Origin: Verrucomicrobiales bacterium
GTDB lineage: Bacteria > Verrucomicrobiota > Verrucomicrobiia > Verrucomicrobiales > DEV007
Length of the DNA stretch: 33,407 nucleotides
Reading direction: 5' to 3'
Assembly: GCA_022361255.1 (NCBI GenBank)
Contig: JAKSBG010000318.1
Location: forward strand, 1 to 33,407
Positions 1 to 8,849 of the stretch are shown piece after piece; the stretch's first letter is position 1; every line of letters begins with the position of its first letter. Under the pieces are notes generated by a model. It had not been told where the DNA came from. It was given only the letters and a program-made list of their open reading frames with translations, and made no database searches. Both the position numbers and the translations under genes were made by a program.

Positions 1-1347
1 AAGGCCGCCCTGGAGCAGGTCGTGCGTTTCCGCGATGTCCGAATTCAGTGAATACAATTTCCACGGAAGTTCGGGACGTTCTCTCACGATTTTCCAGTCG
101 CCTTTTCGCAGGGCGGCACGGTCACCGACGCGCCAGAAAAGCTCTTCATGAGGAACTCCCCCGGCGTCTCCGAGAAGATGCGGCATGAGGTCGACGCCGT
201 CATACTCCTGCTCCTCCTCCAATCCGGCAAGAGCGAGACTGGTCGGGAAAAGATCCAGGCTGGAAACGGCCTCTTCGTAAACGGTTCCCGCTTCGAGAGT
301 GCCCGGAAACTGCATCAGGAAGGGAACACGGATCCCACCCTCAAAGAGGTTTCCTTTTCCTCCGCGCAGCGGGAGGTTGCTGCTTGTCAGCTCGCGAGTC
401 GGACCTCCGTTGTCGCTGAAAAAGACGATCCAGGTGTTCTCGAGAATTCCTTCTTTCTCCACGGCCTGAAGAACTCTGCCGACCCCGTCATCGAGCTGGG
501 CAAGCATCGCGGCAAAGATACGACGCTGCATGTCGTCGATGTGCGAAAATTTCTTCATGTATTTGTCATCGCCCTGCAGCGGGCTGTGAACCGCGTTGTA
601 GGGGAGGTAGAGAAAGAAAGGCCGTTCGTCGCCGCAGCGTTCGATGAACGCGACGGCTTCCCGCGTCATGGCGTCGGTAAGATTTTCTTTCTCTTCCACC
701 GGCTGCCCGTTCCGGTAGATCGGATTGTCGGCATCGTAGTCCGGCTCGTTGTGCCCCATGTGGGTGGAAAAAATGAGCCGCCCGTCTCCCGAAGTCCAAC
801 GCCCCGAGATTCCACCGGGAAGGGATTTCCTCCGAAGCCAGGTCGTCATTCCGTCGTACGGATACGGACGGAAGTAGTGCCCTTCGTGAAGGAAACCGTA
901 GAAATCATCAAAGCCCCGACGGATGGGATTGAAATGCGCGGTCCCGCCGAGGTGCCACTTCCCAACGATCGCGGTGCTGTATCCGGCTCGATCGCGAAGT
1001 TCGTCGGCCAATGTATTCTCGGATACCGGAAGCCCCGCGTCGGGATCTTCATTGCGAGGCCCGATGGGATTGAACTCGAAACCAAAACGAGTCTGGTATC
1101 GACCGGTGATAAACCCCGCCCTCGATGCCGCGCAAAAGGGTGCGGTCACATAGCCGGAAGTGAAACGCACCCCGTTCGTGGCAATGGAATCAATATGCGG
1201 CGTCGGTATATCGGTGTCAGGATCCTGACAACTGAGCTCGCCATAACCGAGGTCATCCGCGACCACAAAAATAATATTGGGCTGGTCCGCAGCCGGACTC
1301 AGGGAGAAGGCAGAATAAAACAGGGCGAGTGCAAAAATCTTTCGCAT
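1..1347 (-). CDS. Secreted sulfatase (arylsulfatase-type, formylglycine-dependent), 3' end cut by window edge
   Basis: Reading from an ATG at 1347 towards base 1, the frame stays open for 449 codons with no stop, so the C-terminus lies outside the window. The protein begins with a short hydrophobic signal peptide ending near SPAA (about residue 20), followed by the N-terminal sulfatase metal-site pattern VVADDLGYGE (Asp31-Asp32). The modification motif C-A-A-S-R has its cysteine at residue 72; in this family that Cys becomes formylglycine. Further family hallmarks are GKWHLGG and FFSDNGGPT followed by LRGGKG and EGGIRVPF. Members hydrolyse sulfate esters, often of marine polysaccharides, in the periplasm or outside the cell; the substrate cannot be told from sequence. 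The start lies 46 bases after the stop of the mono-heme gene, so the two are probably co-transcribed. A long open frame on the opposite strand (148-1482) is a shadow of this gene. Confidence 0.93.
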   Translation of the reverse strand, partial: MRKIFALALFYSAFSLSPAADQPNIIFVVADDLGYGELSCQDPDTDIPTPHIDSIATNGVRFTSGYVTAPFCAASRAGFITGRYQTRFGFEFNPIGPRNEDPDAGLPVSENTLADELRDRAGYSTAIVGKWHLGGTAHFNPIRRGFDDFYGFLHEGHYFRPYPYDGMTTWLRRKSLPGGISGRWTSGDGRLIFSTHMGHNEPDYDADNPIYRNGQPVEEKENLTDAMTREAVAFIERCGDERPFFLYLPYNAVHSPLQGDDKYMKKFSHIDDMQRRIFAAMLAQLDDGVGRVLQAVEKEGILENTWIVFFSDNGGPTRELTSSNLPLRGGKGNLFEGGIRVPFLMQFPGTLEAGTVYEEAVSSLDLFPTSLALAGLEEEQEYDGVDLMPHLLGDAGGVPHEELFWRVGDRAALRKGDWKIVRERPELPWKLYSLNSDIAETHDLLQGGL

Positions 1348-1393
1348 AGGAACCCATGCCCAGTGCCGGCAGCTTGGTCAAGCGGCGGGTTAC

Positions 1394-2722
1394 CTAGTTT
1401 TCCCCGGAGGCCCACACCTCCGGCAAGCCGGGAAGAGTTTCCTTCAGGATCTGCAGAATATGTCCCCGTTCGGAAGAACTGAGGTGAGCAAATTCGGGAA
1501 AGGCATCGGGATTTGTCAGGATTCCGTGCAATTTTTCGAGAATGATGGTGCGGATCCGCTCCGGTAAATGGGCGAAGGCGTCGGAATAGATCAAATGGCT
1601 GCAACGGTATTTCATCATTCGCTCATAGAGACGGAAATCCCGCAAAGAGCGACCTGCTTCCGACTTTTTCTGTTTCTCAGCGAAGGCGTTTAGATACTCT
1701 GCAGCCCCCTCCACCCCACCGGGAAGGGAGATCTCGTCGACCCACAGCATTTTCTCCAGCACATCCACGGCTAGATGGTCGAGAATTCGTTGATTCGTCT
1801 CGGAGAGAGGTGCGTCCGGAGATTCGCCAAAGGCTTTCTGCATTTCGCGGTGCCGATGCAGCGTTGCACGAGTCGTCAGGTTCGCTTCGATCAGCATATT
1901 GTGCACACCGACCTGGTGTTCCAGCATCATCAGAGCAACGACATCACTTTTTCCCCCGTTTAAATAGGGCCCGGGATCAAAAAAATCATCGAGCGATGAA
2001 ACCGGACTTTCCGACAGTTTGTGGAGAGTTACCTCCGTGCTGCGACGTTCGGCGGACGCAAAGCAATTGCCCATGTGCTCCCGCTCCTCCACTTCCCCGC
2101 TGACATACCATCCCCCCCAGCGCTCTTCGATGGGACTGTCATGCCGGGTATGAAACGTGCCTGCCTGAAACAGCGGCTGGCCCGATTCCTGAGCAAAAAC
2201 GGAACGGACCATCAGCCCGGGAAGATTCCGGTTTGAAGATCCGGCATGACAGTTCAGGCAGGATCGTTCACGAACAAGTTCCGGCGGGTGATTCTTTTCG
2301 CGGGAAGTCAGTTTCACGAGATGAAAGATCATGCCCAGCTTTTCATCGAAGCTGACGACCTCAATTTCCCCTCCCTGCACCCAACCGACGTAAGCGTTGT
2401 CGGAGAAATAGATGGCACGGGGAGTGCGCGGTGAAATGCGGCTGTTCTGCGCGCTCGTCTTGGAGTAAACCAGCACCTGAGATTCCATCGGAATCTCGAG
2501 TGCTTCGAGAAGGGCCTGCAAAATTTCACGATCCGTCCCCGAAGCAAGTGCGCCCCCCTTCTCTGCCTTTTCAAAAAGCCGGGTCAGCGCCGTGTTTGCC
2601 TCTGTCGTGTGGTAGTTGATCGGAGCGCGCTCGTAGAGCGGTTCGATACCTGTCGCAGCAGTCCAGGAAAGGATCACCGTGAGAGCAGTAAGACAAAAGG
2701 ATACGGGGCTTTTATTCTGCAT
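1394..2722 (-). CDS. Exported mono-heme c-type protein of unknown function
   Basis: A 442-residue protein with an N-terminal hydrophobic segment (residues about 6-24) that looks like a signal peptide or anchor. It contains one clear heme c attachment motif, C-L-N-C-H at residues 155-159, placed after a mixed alpha/beta region, so the mature protein should lie outside the cytoplasm and bind one covalent heme. Near the N-terminus it carries ERAPINYHTTEANTALTRLF, a segment I associate with uncharacterised planctomycete and verrucomicrobial proteins, though I cannot name a Pfam family with confidence. The C-terminal half is helical and rich in His, Glu and Leu, without a second CxxCH. It sits 46 bases upstream of the sulfatase on the same strand. 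ATG 2722 is the first start that gives a complete signal peptide. The gene is clearly real; its role is unknown and a redox partner role is only a guess. Confidence 0.8.
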   Translation of the reverse strand: MQNKSPVSFCLTALTVILSWTAATGIEPLYERAPINYHTTEANTALTRLFEKAEKGGALASGTDREILQALLEALEIPMESQVLVYSKTSAQNSRISPRTPRAIYFSDNAYVGWVQGGEIEVVSFDEKLGMIFHLVKLTSREKNHPPELVRERSCLNCHAGSSNRNLPGLMVRSVFAQESGQPLFQAGTFHTRHDSPIEERWGGWYVSGEVEEREHMGNCFASAERRSTEVTLHKLSESPVSSLDDFFDPGPYLNGGKSDVVALMMLEHQVGVHNMLIEANLTTRATLHRHREMQKAFGESPDAPLSETNQRILDHLAVDVLEKMLWVDEISLPGGVEGAAEYLNAFAEKQKKSEAGRSLRDFRLYERMMKYRCSHLIYSDAFAHLPERIRTIILEKLHGILTNPDAFPEFAHLSSSERGHILQILKETLPGLPEVWASGEN

Positions 2723-2929
2723 TACAAATACATCTTATAATCATTTCCGGAAACTACCTCTCGCATGATTCCGCCATTCTCCCATGCAGATACTGTGATG
2801 AAAACCGCGATTTTTGCGGGGATTTCCCCTGCGATTACAATCCTGCGGCCCGTTTGTAATAGGTGAATCCGTCGCAATATCGTCCAATGCTGCGGAAATA
2901 TCTCTGAATCCTCCACCCCTCTTATTGTC

Positions 2930-4012
2930 ATGGAAATACTGGAAACACTCGCCGTCGCACTCGGGTTCGCCACCCTTGCGGGGCTCAATCTCTATCTCGT
3001 TGTGCTCGTCACCGGCCTCGCTATCAACCAGGGCTGGGTCGATGTTTCTTCGACCTACCCCGATCTCCTCGCGCTGGGAGATCCTGCCGTGATCACCGCT
3101 GCCGGTGTCTTTTTCTGCCTCGAATTTTTCTCCGATAAAGTTCCCTGGGTCGACTCCCTCTGGGACAGTGTCCACACCCTGATCCGACCGGTCGGCGGTG
3201 GATTGCTCGCGATTCACACACTCGGGCCGACCGACCCCGCCTTTGATGTCATTATCGGAATGCTGGCCGGTGGAACGACCCTCGTCGCCCACGGTTTCAA
3301 ATCCGGAACCCGCCTCGCCATCAACGCTTCCCCGGAGCCATTCTCCAATGTGTCCGCGAGTGTTGCTGAGGATGTCGCTGTATTAGGTGGCCTTGCGATT
3401 CTCGCTACCAATCCCATTCTCGGAGCGGTTCTCTGCCTTGGCTTTCTCGCGATCGCCACCTGGCTGACGCCGAAATTCTATCGCCGGATGAAGGCTTTTG
3501 TCTGGCTGGTTGCCAACAAGACTTTCGCTCTTTTCTCGCCTCCAAAAGAAGAGCACTTGCTACACGCCGGCCTGACATCCGGTGAACACAAAGCGCTGAA
3601 CTCCGTGCTTTACGGCTGCGAGACCGACCCGACCTGGTCCGTAAAAGTCCTCCTCGGAAAAGCAAAAAGCTATCCCGGATTTATCCCGCACACTTTTGGC
3701 CGCCTCGTTGCCGACAGCCACATGCCCGGTAAGCTCCACTTCGTGGGGCGCCGGATGTGGCGTCACTACCACGCACTCATCGCACTGGATGGAATGGAGA
3801 TCACTCATGAGAAGCGCCTCTTCAGCGACGACATCGTGCTCTACGACCTCGCCGGAACGAGCAAGCTCGTCTTCCGTCTCCCTTCGGGGCACGGAGACAT
3901 GGCAAAACGCATCGTTTCCGAACTCATCACGCTCCGGGACGGAGACATGCCTCTTCCCAGTGATCGCAAGATGATCGCGCAGACCGAGTCCGAACTCCAG
4001 TCTGTCGCGTAA
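2930..4012 (+). CDS. DUF4126 domain-containing membrane protein
   Basis: A 360-residue protein whose first about 190 residues form a multi-span membrane domain typical of DUF4126. It has the opening helix with AGLNLYLVVLVTGLA, a second helix after the FSDKVPWVDSLWD segment, a Gly-rich GGGLLAIHTLG stretch, and paired helices around 115-185 including NPILGAVLCLGFLAIATWL. The remaining about 170 residues are soluble and charged, probably cytoplasmic, and are longer than in many DUF4126 proteins, which are mostly membrane. Function of the family is unknown. Its start at 2930 faces away from the mono-heme gene (start 2722), leaving a 207-base divergent promoter region, and a strong hairpin terminator follows at 4094-4133. 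It is convergent with leuC, so it is a single-gene transcript. Two minus-strand open frames overlapping its 5' end are shadows. Confidence 0.85.
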   Translation: MEILETLAVALGFATLAGLNLYLVVLVTGLAINQGWVDVSSTYPDLLALGDPAVITAAGVFFCLEFFSDKVPWVDSLWDSVHTLIRPVGGGLLAIHTLGPTDPAFDVIIGMLAGGTTLVAHGFKSGTRLAINASPEPFSNVSASVAEDVAVLGGLAILATNPILGAVLCLGFLAIATWLTPKFYRRMKAFVWLVANKTFALFSPPKEEHLLHAGLTSGEHKALNSVLYGCETDPTWSVKVLLGKAKSYPGFIPHTFGRLVADSHMPGKLHFVGRRMWRHYHALIALDGMEITHEKRLFSDDIVLYDLAGTSKLVFRLPSGHGDMAKRIVSELITLRDGDMPLPSDRKMIAQTESELQSVA

Positions 4013-4093
4013 TATCCTGCGATCAGACTTTTTTCTGATTCCCTCCCTGGCATCGCCAACTTCGTTGGATCATTCCAACACTGGCGTGCTGAG

Positions 4094-4133
4094 CCCGCCG
4101 CTTCGGTTTTCCGGATGCGGCGGGTTCTTTTTT
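4094..4133 (+). terminator. Rho-independent terminator of the DUF4126 gene
   Basis: An 8-bp perfect GC stem (CCCGCCGC at 4094-4101 pairing with GCGGCGGG at 4117-4124) is followed directly by TTCTTTTTT. It lies 81 bases after the DUF4126 stop and just before the convergent leuC stop. Confidence 0.85.
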
Positions 4134-4138
4134 GGGAA

Positions 4139-5566
4139 TCAGGCCGCAGCCACCTCACCCACCTGGAACACCTCGCGGGCATCACTCACGACACCGGTCA
4201 CGGCCGCTGCTGCCACCATCACGGGTGACATCAAGATCGTGCGTCCGACCGGGCTGCCCTGTCGACCTTTGAAGTTCCGGTTGCTGGAGCTCGCGCAAAG
4301 TTGATCACCGATGAGCTTGTCAGGATTCATCGCGAGACACATGGAGCAACCGGCACCGCGCCACTCGAATCCGGCGTCTTCAAAAATCTGGTGCAACCCT
4401 TCCTGGCGGCAGAGGTGATCGACAATTTCCGATCCCGGAACGGCGATGGCCTGAACGCCTTCCGCGACCTTGTGGCCCTTCAGGTATTTTGCCGCTTCGC
4501 GATAATCGGAGAGACGACCGTTCGTGCAGGACCCGATGAAACAAACATCGACCTTTTTCCCGGCAATGGGAGAGCCACCTTCGAACTGCATATACTCCAA
4601 CGCTTCTTCGATGCTCTTTTTCTCTTCCTCTCCCGATACATCGTCAGCGGAGGGGATGTTCTCGTTCACGAAAATTCCGTGGTCTGGCGAAATGCCCCAC
4701 GTAACGGACGGTGCAATGTCTTCGGCGCGAATGTTTACGATATCGTCGTAGTGGCAACCTTCGTCAGACGCGAGAGCTTTCCAACCCTCAACCGCCTTGT
4801 CCCACTCTTCGCCCTGCGGGGAATAGGGACGCCCCTTAAGATACTCGAAAGTCTTCTCGTCGGGATTTACATAGCCGCAGCGTGCCCCCCCCTCGATGGA
4901 CATGTTGCAGACGGTCATGCGCTCCTCCATCGAGAAATTGTCGAAAAGGCTGCCCCCATATTCGTAAGCGTAGCCGATACCGCCTTTGGCACCGAGCAGC
5001 TTGATGATGTGAAGAACAACGTCTTTCGCGTAGACGCCGGGAGGAAGTTCGCCATCCACATTGATGCGGCGGACCTTCAACTTCCCAAGCGCCATCGTCT
5101 GCGTGGCGAGCACATCGCGAATCTGGGTCGTTCCGATCCCGAAAGCGATCGCGCCGAACGCCCCGTGAGTTGCCGTATGGGAATCGCCACAGGCGATTGT
5201 TGTACCCGGCTGGGTGATCCCCTGCTCCGGCCCGACGACATGGACAATGCCCTGACCGCCGCTGCCGATGTCGAAGAACTTCACTCCGAACTCTTCACAG
5301 TTTTCGCGAAGCGCAGTGATCATGTCCTGAGCAAGATTGTCCTCGAAAGGCTCGACCTGATTTTTTGTCGGAACGATGTGATCGACCGTAGCAAAGGTGC
5401 GGTTTGGATATTTCACCGTGAGTCCGAGATCGCGAAGCATGCCGAAAGCCTGCGGGCTTGTCACCTCGTGAATGAGGTGCGTCCCGATGAGAAGTTGCGT
5501 TTGTCCATTGGACAGGGTCTTCACGGCGTGGGCATTCCAGACTTTTTCGAACAGGCTTTGACTCAT
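4139..5566 (-). CDS. leuC: 3-isopropylmalate dehydratase large subunit
   Basis: A 475-residue aconitase-superfamily protein of normal length for LeuC (about 466-476). With the LeuD small subunit it isomerises 2-isopropylmalate to 3-isopropylmalate in leucine biosynthesis in the cytoplasm. The three [4Fe-4S] ligands are visible: Cys347 in FIGSCTNGR and Cys407 and Cys410 in GAGCSMC. Other family signatures are DHIVPTKNQ near residue 62, [15 protein letters not shown] near 125-139, and [11 protein letters not shown] near 427-437. The start at ATG 5566 gives the usual N-terminus ([10 protein letters not shown]). No leuD lies next to it: downstream is the convergent DUF4126 gene and upstream a divergent lipoprotein gene, so the small subunit must be encoded elsewhere. 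The long plus-strand frame at 4301-5626 is an antisense shadow. Confidence 0.97.
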   Translation of the reverse strand: MSQSLFEKVWNAHAVKTLSNGQTQLLIGTHLIHEVTSPQAFGMLRDLGLTVKYPNRTFATVDHIVPTKNQVEPFEDNLAQDMITALRENCEEFGVKFFDIGSGGQGIVHVVGPEQGITQPGTTIACGDSHTATHGAFGAIAFGIGTTQIRDVLATQTMALGKLKVRRINVDGELPPGVYAKDVVLHIIKLLGAKGGIGYAYEYGGSLFDNFSMEERMTVCNMSIEGGARCGYVNPDEKTFEYLKGRPYSPQGEEWDKAVEGWKALASDEGCHYDDIVNIRAEDIAPSVTWGISPDHGIFVNENIPSADDVSGEEEKKSIEEALEYMQFEGGSPIAGKKVDVCFIGSCTNGRLSDYREAAKYLKGHKVAEGVQAIAVPGSEIVDHLCRQEGLHQIFEDAGFEWRGAGCSMCLAMNPDKLIGDQLCASSSNRNFKGRQGSPVGRTILMSPVMVAAAAVTGVVSDAREVFQVGEVAAA

Positions 5567-5697
5567 GCTTCTAATGTTTTTCGTTTTTGGGAGCCGAAGC
5601 TAGCACAGGTGGGTCCAATGGGATAACGGAAATTCGAAGCCGACTTTTTCCGAAAAACCGCCACAAAGCCCCGCGCCTCCTTGAATTCGGACTCGTA

Positions 5698-5726
5698 TTG
5701 ATGTAAGTGGACTCAGTCTGGATAAA
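5698..5726 (+). promoter_or_regulatory. Possible sigma-70-type promoter of the LEA-like lipoprotein
   Basis: TTGATG (5698-5703) and GATAAA (5721-5726) are separated by 17 bases, each matching four of six consensus positions. The position, about 35-60 bases upstream of the ATG at 5761, fits a housekeeping promoter. This is pattern matching only. Confidence 0.35.
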
Positions 5727-5760
5727 TCCATATGCAGACTAACCCAACTCTGAACCAACT

Positions 5761-6165
5761 ATGAAAATCACGAAACTGTTCGTAAAAATGATGGCTGTCG
5801 CTTTCGCAGCCAGCGCTTTCGCACTTGTAAGCTGCGATAACGCGGTTGAAGGCGCAAAAGAAGATATGAAAGAAGCCAGTGAGGCAGTAAAGGAAGCCGG
5901 CGAAGCCGTTGCGGAGAAGACTGCAGACGCTGCAGAAGCTACCAAGGAGAAAACTGCCGATGCAGTTGAAGCGACCAAAGAAGGAGCAGCTAAGGCTGGC
6001 GATGCAGTCGCTGACTCCACTAAGAAAGCTGCGGAAGCAACCAAAGAGGGTGCTGCCAAAGCTGGAGAAGCAGTTGCTGATACCGCAAAAGATGCCGGAA
6101 AGGCTGTAAAGCAGAAGGTCAACGAGGCCGCTAAAAAGGTTGAGAAAGCCACTTCCGAAAACTGA
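5761..6165 (+). CDS. LEA-like, alanine/lysine-rich amphipathic-helix lipoprotein
   Basis: A 134-residue protein with a lipoprotein signal peptide: basic start, hydrophobic core, and lipobox L-V-S-C with the lipidated cysteine at residue 25. The rest is almost purely Ala, Lys, Glu, Asp, Thr and Val, with an 11-residue periodicity like group 3 LEA proteins and apolipoproteins. A 22-residue unit starting ATKEGAAKAG is present twice in tandem (about residues 76-119), and shorter relatives (EKTADA followed by EATKE) lie before it. There is no catalytic motif. Inference: a periplasmic, lipid-anchored helical protein that could protect membranes or envelope proteins during desiccation or osmotic stress; many such bacterial proteins remain uncharacterised. 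It has its own upstream promoter-like sequence and a strong terminator, so it is monocistronic and possibly highly expressed. Confidence 0.85.
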   Translation: MKITKLFVKMMAVAFAASAFALVSCDNAVEGAKEDMKEASEAVKEAGEAVAEKTADAAEATKEKTADAVEATKEGAAKAGDAVADSTKKAAEATKEGAAKAGEAVADTAKDAGKAVKQKVNEAAKKVEKATSEN

Positions 6166-6202
6166 TCACGTTCTTCGACTCCTTCTTATAGTTTAGCATT
6201 CG

Positions 6203-6237
6203 AAAAGGCTCTGTGTCCTACGGCACAGAGCCTTTTT
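6203..6237 (+). terminator. Strong Rho-independent terminator of the LEA-like lipoprotein gene
   Basis: A perfect 13-bp stem (6203-6215 with 6224-6236, GGCTCTGTG/CACAGAGCC plus flanking A/T pairs) encloses an 8-base loop and runs into TTTTTCTT. The A-rich 5' arm means it could also stop transcripts arriving from tsaD on the minus strand. Confidence 0.9.
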
Positions 6238-6296
6238 CTTTCCCTTCACCGGCGCCAAAAACTTCATCCAGATTCCAAACCGGATATCAAAATCCT

Positions 6297-7316
6297 CTAG
6301 GGGGAGAGACTCATATTGGGATCAATGTCCGAAGAAAGCTTCGACTCTCGAATCCCGGCCCGCCGCCGTGCCCATGCAGCAAATGCGATCATCGCTGCAT
6401 TGTCAGTTGAATATATAGGATCAACCAATTTCACGAGAACCCCCTCCTTCCCGGCATCCTCGACAATCCGCTCGCGCAGTCTGGGATTACAGCTGACACC
6501 TCCGCTAACAGAAAGGACATCGCTCTGGTATCTTTTTGCCGCAGCAATAGCCTTGGCAACTAGAACATCAACCACAGCCTCCTGAAACGATGCGCAAATA
6601 TTTGCCACTACGGTATCGCAGGGGGCGCCCCCGAGTTTCCGCAATAAATACATAGCAGACGTCTTCAATCCGCTGAAGCTGAAAGAAAAGTCGCCACTGT
6701 CGATCATGCTTCGGGGAAACTCGAAGGCATGCGGGTCTCCTTCCGTCGCAAGCTTCGAAATTTCAGGTCCTCCGGGATAGGGGAGCCCTAACATTTTTCC
6801 CACCTTGTCAAAAGCTTCACCGGCGGCATCATCTTTTGTCGATCCCAGAACCTCATAGTCCGCAACCCCATTTACCAACACTACCAGAGTGTGCCCACCG
6901 CTAACAATGAGAGCAATATGACCGGGAACAGGATCTTTCCGCCCGAGAAAAGGAGAAAGCAAATGCCCCTCCATGTGATTGATGGAGTAAAACGGAACCC
7001 CGAGCGACACCGCAATTGCCTTTGCTGTGGTTCCGCCAATGAGAAGAGAACTGGCGAGACCGGGACCGGAAGTAGCAGCAACTACCGCGACATCCGCCCA
7101 GAGAATCCCGGCCCGCTTAATCGCATGTTCAATTAACGGACGAAGATCCGCACTATGATTTCGCGAGGCTAACTCAGGAACGACGCCGCCGTAGCGGGAA
7201 TGGAGTTCAATCTGGGAAGAAACTTCACTGCAAAGAATCCCCCCGTCCTCTCCGATTATAGCGACAGCGGTTTCGTCGCATGAAGTTTCAATAGCGAGCG
7301 TTACGTCACTTTTCAT
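6297..7316 (-). CDS. tsaD: tRNA N6-adenosine threonylcarbamoyltransferase TsaD
   Basis: A Kae1/TsaD-family protein that transfers the threonylcarbamoyl group to A37 of ANN-decoding tRNAs, working with TsaB, TsaE and TsaC. Visible family features are IETSCDETAVAI at the N-terminus, the metal-binding HxxxH as H-M-E-G-H, the GGHTLVVLV segment, DDAAGEAFDKVGKMLGLPYPGG, and SGGVSCNPRLRER near the C-terminus. The frame continues upstream to a GTG at 7349 that overlaps the TAG stop of the upstream protease by one base and has a good GGAG upstream. I prefer ATG 7316 because the family normally begins only a few residues before the IETSCDET motif; the GTG start would add 11 residues. Either way, translation is closely coupled to the protease gene. 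Confidence 0.95.
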   Translation of the reverse strand: MKSDVTLAIETSCDETAVAIIGEDGGILCSEVSSQIELHSRYGGVVPELASRNHSADLRPLIEHAIKRAGILWADVAVVAATSGPGLASSLLIGGTTAKAIAVSLGVPFYSINHMEGHLLSPFLGRKDPVPGHIALIVSGGHTLVVLVNGVADYEVLGSTKDDAAGEAFDKVGKMLGLPYPGGPEISKLATEGDPHAFEFPRSMIDSGDFSFSFSGLKTSAMYLLRKLGGAPCDTVVANICASFQEAVVDVLVAKAIAAAKRYQSDVLSVSGGVSCNPRLRERIVEDAGKEGVLVKLVDPIYSTDNAAMIAFAAWARRRAGIRESKLSSDIDPNMSLSP

Positions 7317-7348
7317 TTTTCCGCCCCCCGTATTTCTGAGCGAAGTCA

Positions 7349-8761
7349 CTATTCGCTCTCCGAAGCAGGACCCTCCCCGCGTTCTCCCGGGTTGTCGGAA
7401 CTCGGTTCGTCCTCACCACCAGGCTCTTCCGTTTCCTCGGCACGCTTTATTTCACCCGATTCACTGGTTTCAAGTTGATTCTCTTTTGGTGTGGCAGAAG
7501 TGCCGCTGTAGACAAGAGCTCCCTTCATCGCGTCAACCGCACGAATGAGCTGTGGGTCCCGAAATCTCTCCACCTTTTTCTTCTCCGCCTCTGAGAGAGT
7601 ATCCCTCCGAAACCAGCGTGACAAGGCCTCCTCCTCGCCCGGCGTCAGAGTAGCGACAATATTGGGAGTGACGCCGTTCTCGTGAATTGTGCGATGGCTC
7701 GGAGTGTAGTATTTCGCGGTTGTCATTCGGATCGCTTTACCCTCTCCGATCGGAATAATGGACTGAACGGAACCTTTACCGAAGGTCGTTTCCCCAACCA
7801 CAATACAACGCTTAAGATCCTGCAATGCGCCGGAAACAACTTCCGACGCACTGGCTGATGAGTGGTTCACAAGAATGGCGAGAGGGTAGTCCCGTTTCCG
7901 GCGTTTGCTTTCCACTGTGGTCCGATAGACTTTGATTTCGCCGGAGCCGGGCTTGCCCTCAGTCGTAAGAACCACTGTCCCGGCATCGACAAATTCCCCG
8001 CAGATATCGATAGCGGTATTGAGAAGTCCCCCTGGGTTGTTTCGCAGGTCGAGTATAAAAGCATCCATACCTTCCTGCTCCAGTTCATCGAGACCGTCGG
8101 CGAGCTCTTCGGCTGTCGGCGCGCTGAACTGGAGAATTCTCGCGTATCCCATTCGATAGGGCTTCGTGAGATCGGTGTTCAGAATTTTAATATCCTTCAC
8201 GGAAGACTGTTTGATTACTTCCCGCTTCAACTCGAATTCATGAAGCTTCTGTGTCGCCGGTCTGCGAACCGTAAGCTTCAAAGATTCACCCGGCTTGCCC
8301 CGCAGCATGTTGACTGCCTGCGTGATTCCGATGTCCTCTGTGAGCTGGTTGTTGATTTTCAGGATATGGTCACCCGGAAGAATTCCGGCACGCCCAGCGG
8401 GGCCATCCTCACGAACGGTTACAATGGTAAGAGCGTCATTCTTTGTGGAAATCGTTACGCCAATTCCCTCATAGGTGCTGTCTGTGTGGCGCTTGAGCTG
8501 CTCCAGCACCTTGGGCTGCATAAATTGACAGTGTGGATCGAGGTCAGCGAGCATTCCCTCCAACGCGCTGTTGATGAGCTTTTCGTAGGAAACTTTTTCA
8601 GGGTCCACATACCCTTGCCGAATCGTCTCGAGAACTTCGGTAAAAAGCTCGATCTCTTTGAATCCGGTATCCTCTTCGGCCGAATCCTGTGAAATAAGAG
8701 GTGCGCTGCCGATCAGAAAAAATGAAAGGACAATTGCGAGCCGGAGTCTGCGTTCGTTCAT
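7349..8761 (-). CDS. S41-family carboxyl-terminal processing protease (CtpA-like)
   Basis: A 470-residue exported serine protease of the CtpA/Prc type, which trims or degrades envelope proteins from exposed C-termini. From ATG 8761 it has a signal peptide (RRLRLAIVLSFFLIGSAPLIS), an N-terminal helical region, a PDZ domain (about residues 95-180 with GIGVTI and GPAGRAGILPGD), and the S41 catalytic domain. The catalytic Ser-Lys pair is visible as Ser304 in NHSSASASE and Lys329 in TFGKGSVQ, with the supporting Gln333; the 25-residue Ser-Lys spacing is that of the family. The C-terminal about 60 residues are acidic, low-complexity Glu/Ser/Gly/Pro sequence. A GTG 18 bases upstream (8779) is possible but would put charged residues before the signal peptide. 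It lies between DUF3307 and tsaD on one transcript. Confidence 0.94.
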   Translation of the reverse strand: MNERRLRLAIVLSFFLIGSAPLISQDSAEEDTGFKEIELFTEVLETIRQGYVDPEKVSYEKLINSALEGMLADLDPHCQFMQPKVLEQLKRHTDSTYEGIGVTISTKNDALTIVTVREDGPAGRAGILPGDHILKINNQLTEDIGITQAVNMLRGKPGESLKLTVRRPATQKLHEFELKREVIKQSSVKDIKILNTDLTKPYRMGYARILQFSAPTAEELADGLDELEQEGMDAFILDLRNNPGGLLNTAIDICGEFVDAGTVVLTTEGKPGSGEIKVYRTTVESKRRKRDYPLAILVNHSSASASEVVSGALQDLKRCIVVGETTFGKGSVQSIIPIGEGKAIRMTTAKYYTPSHRTIHENGVTPNIVATLTPGEEEALSRWFRRDTLSEAEKKKVERFRDPQLIRAVDAMKGALVYSGTSATPKENQLETSESGEIKRAEETEEPGGEDEPSSDNPGERGEGPASESE

Positions 8762-8849
8762 CGCCCAACCATCCGTCACCCGGCGCGGTTTTCAAGGTCG
8801 GTATTCGTGGATGCCGGTGCAGCCAACGTCGATTCTCCCGGTTGCCGGC

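Noticed and set aside
148-1482. 444-codon plus-strand open frame
   Set aside because: Exactly antisense to the sulfatase gene; the translation is Arg/Pro/Gly-rich with no domain, while the minus strand shows clear sulfatase motifs.
2722-3292. Two minus-strand frames upstream of the mono-heme gene
   Set aside because: They overlap the DUF4126 gene start and coding region, have low-complexity translations and no start signals.
4301-5626. 441-codon plus-strand open frame
   Set aside because: Antisense to leuC, whose iron-sulfur and active-site motifs are all present on the minus strand.
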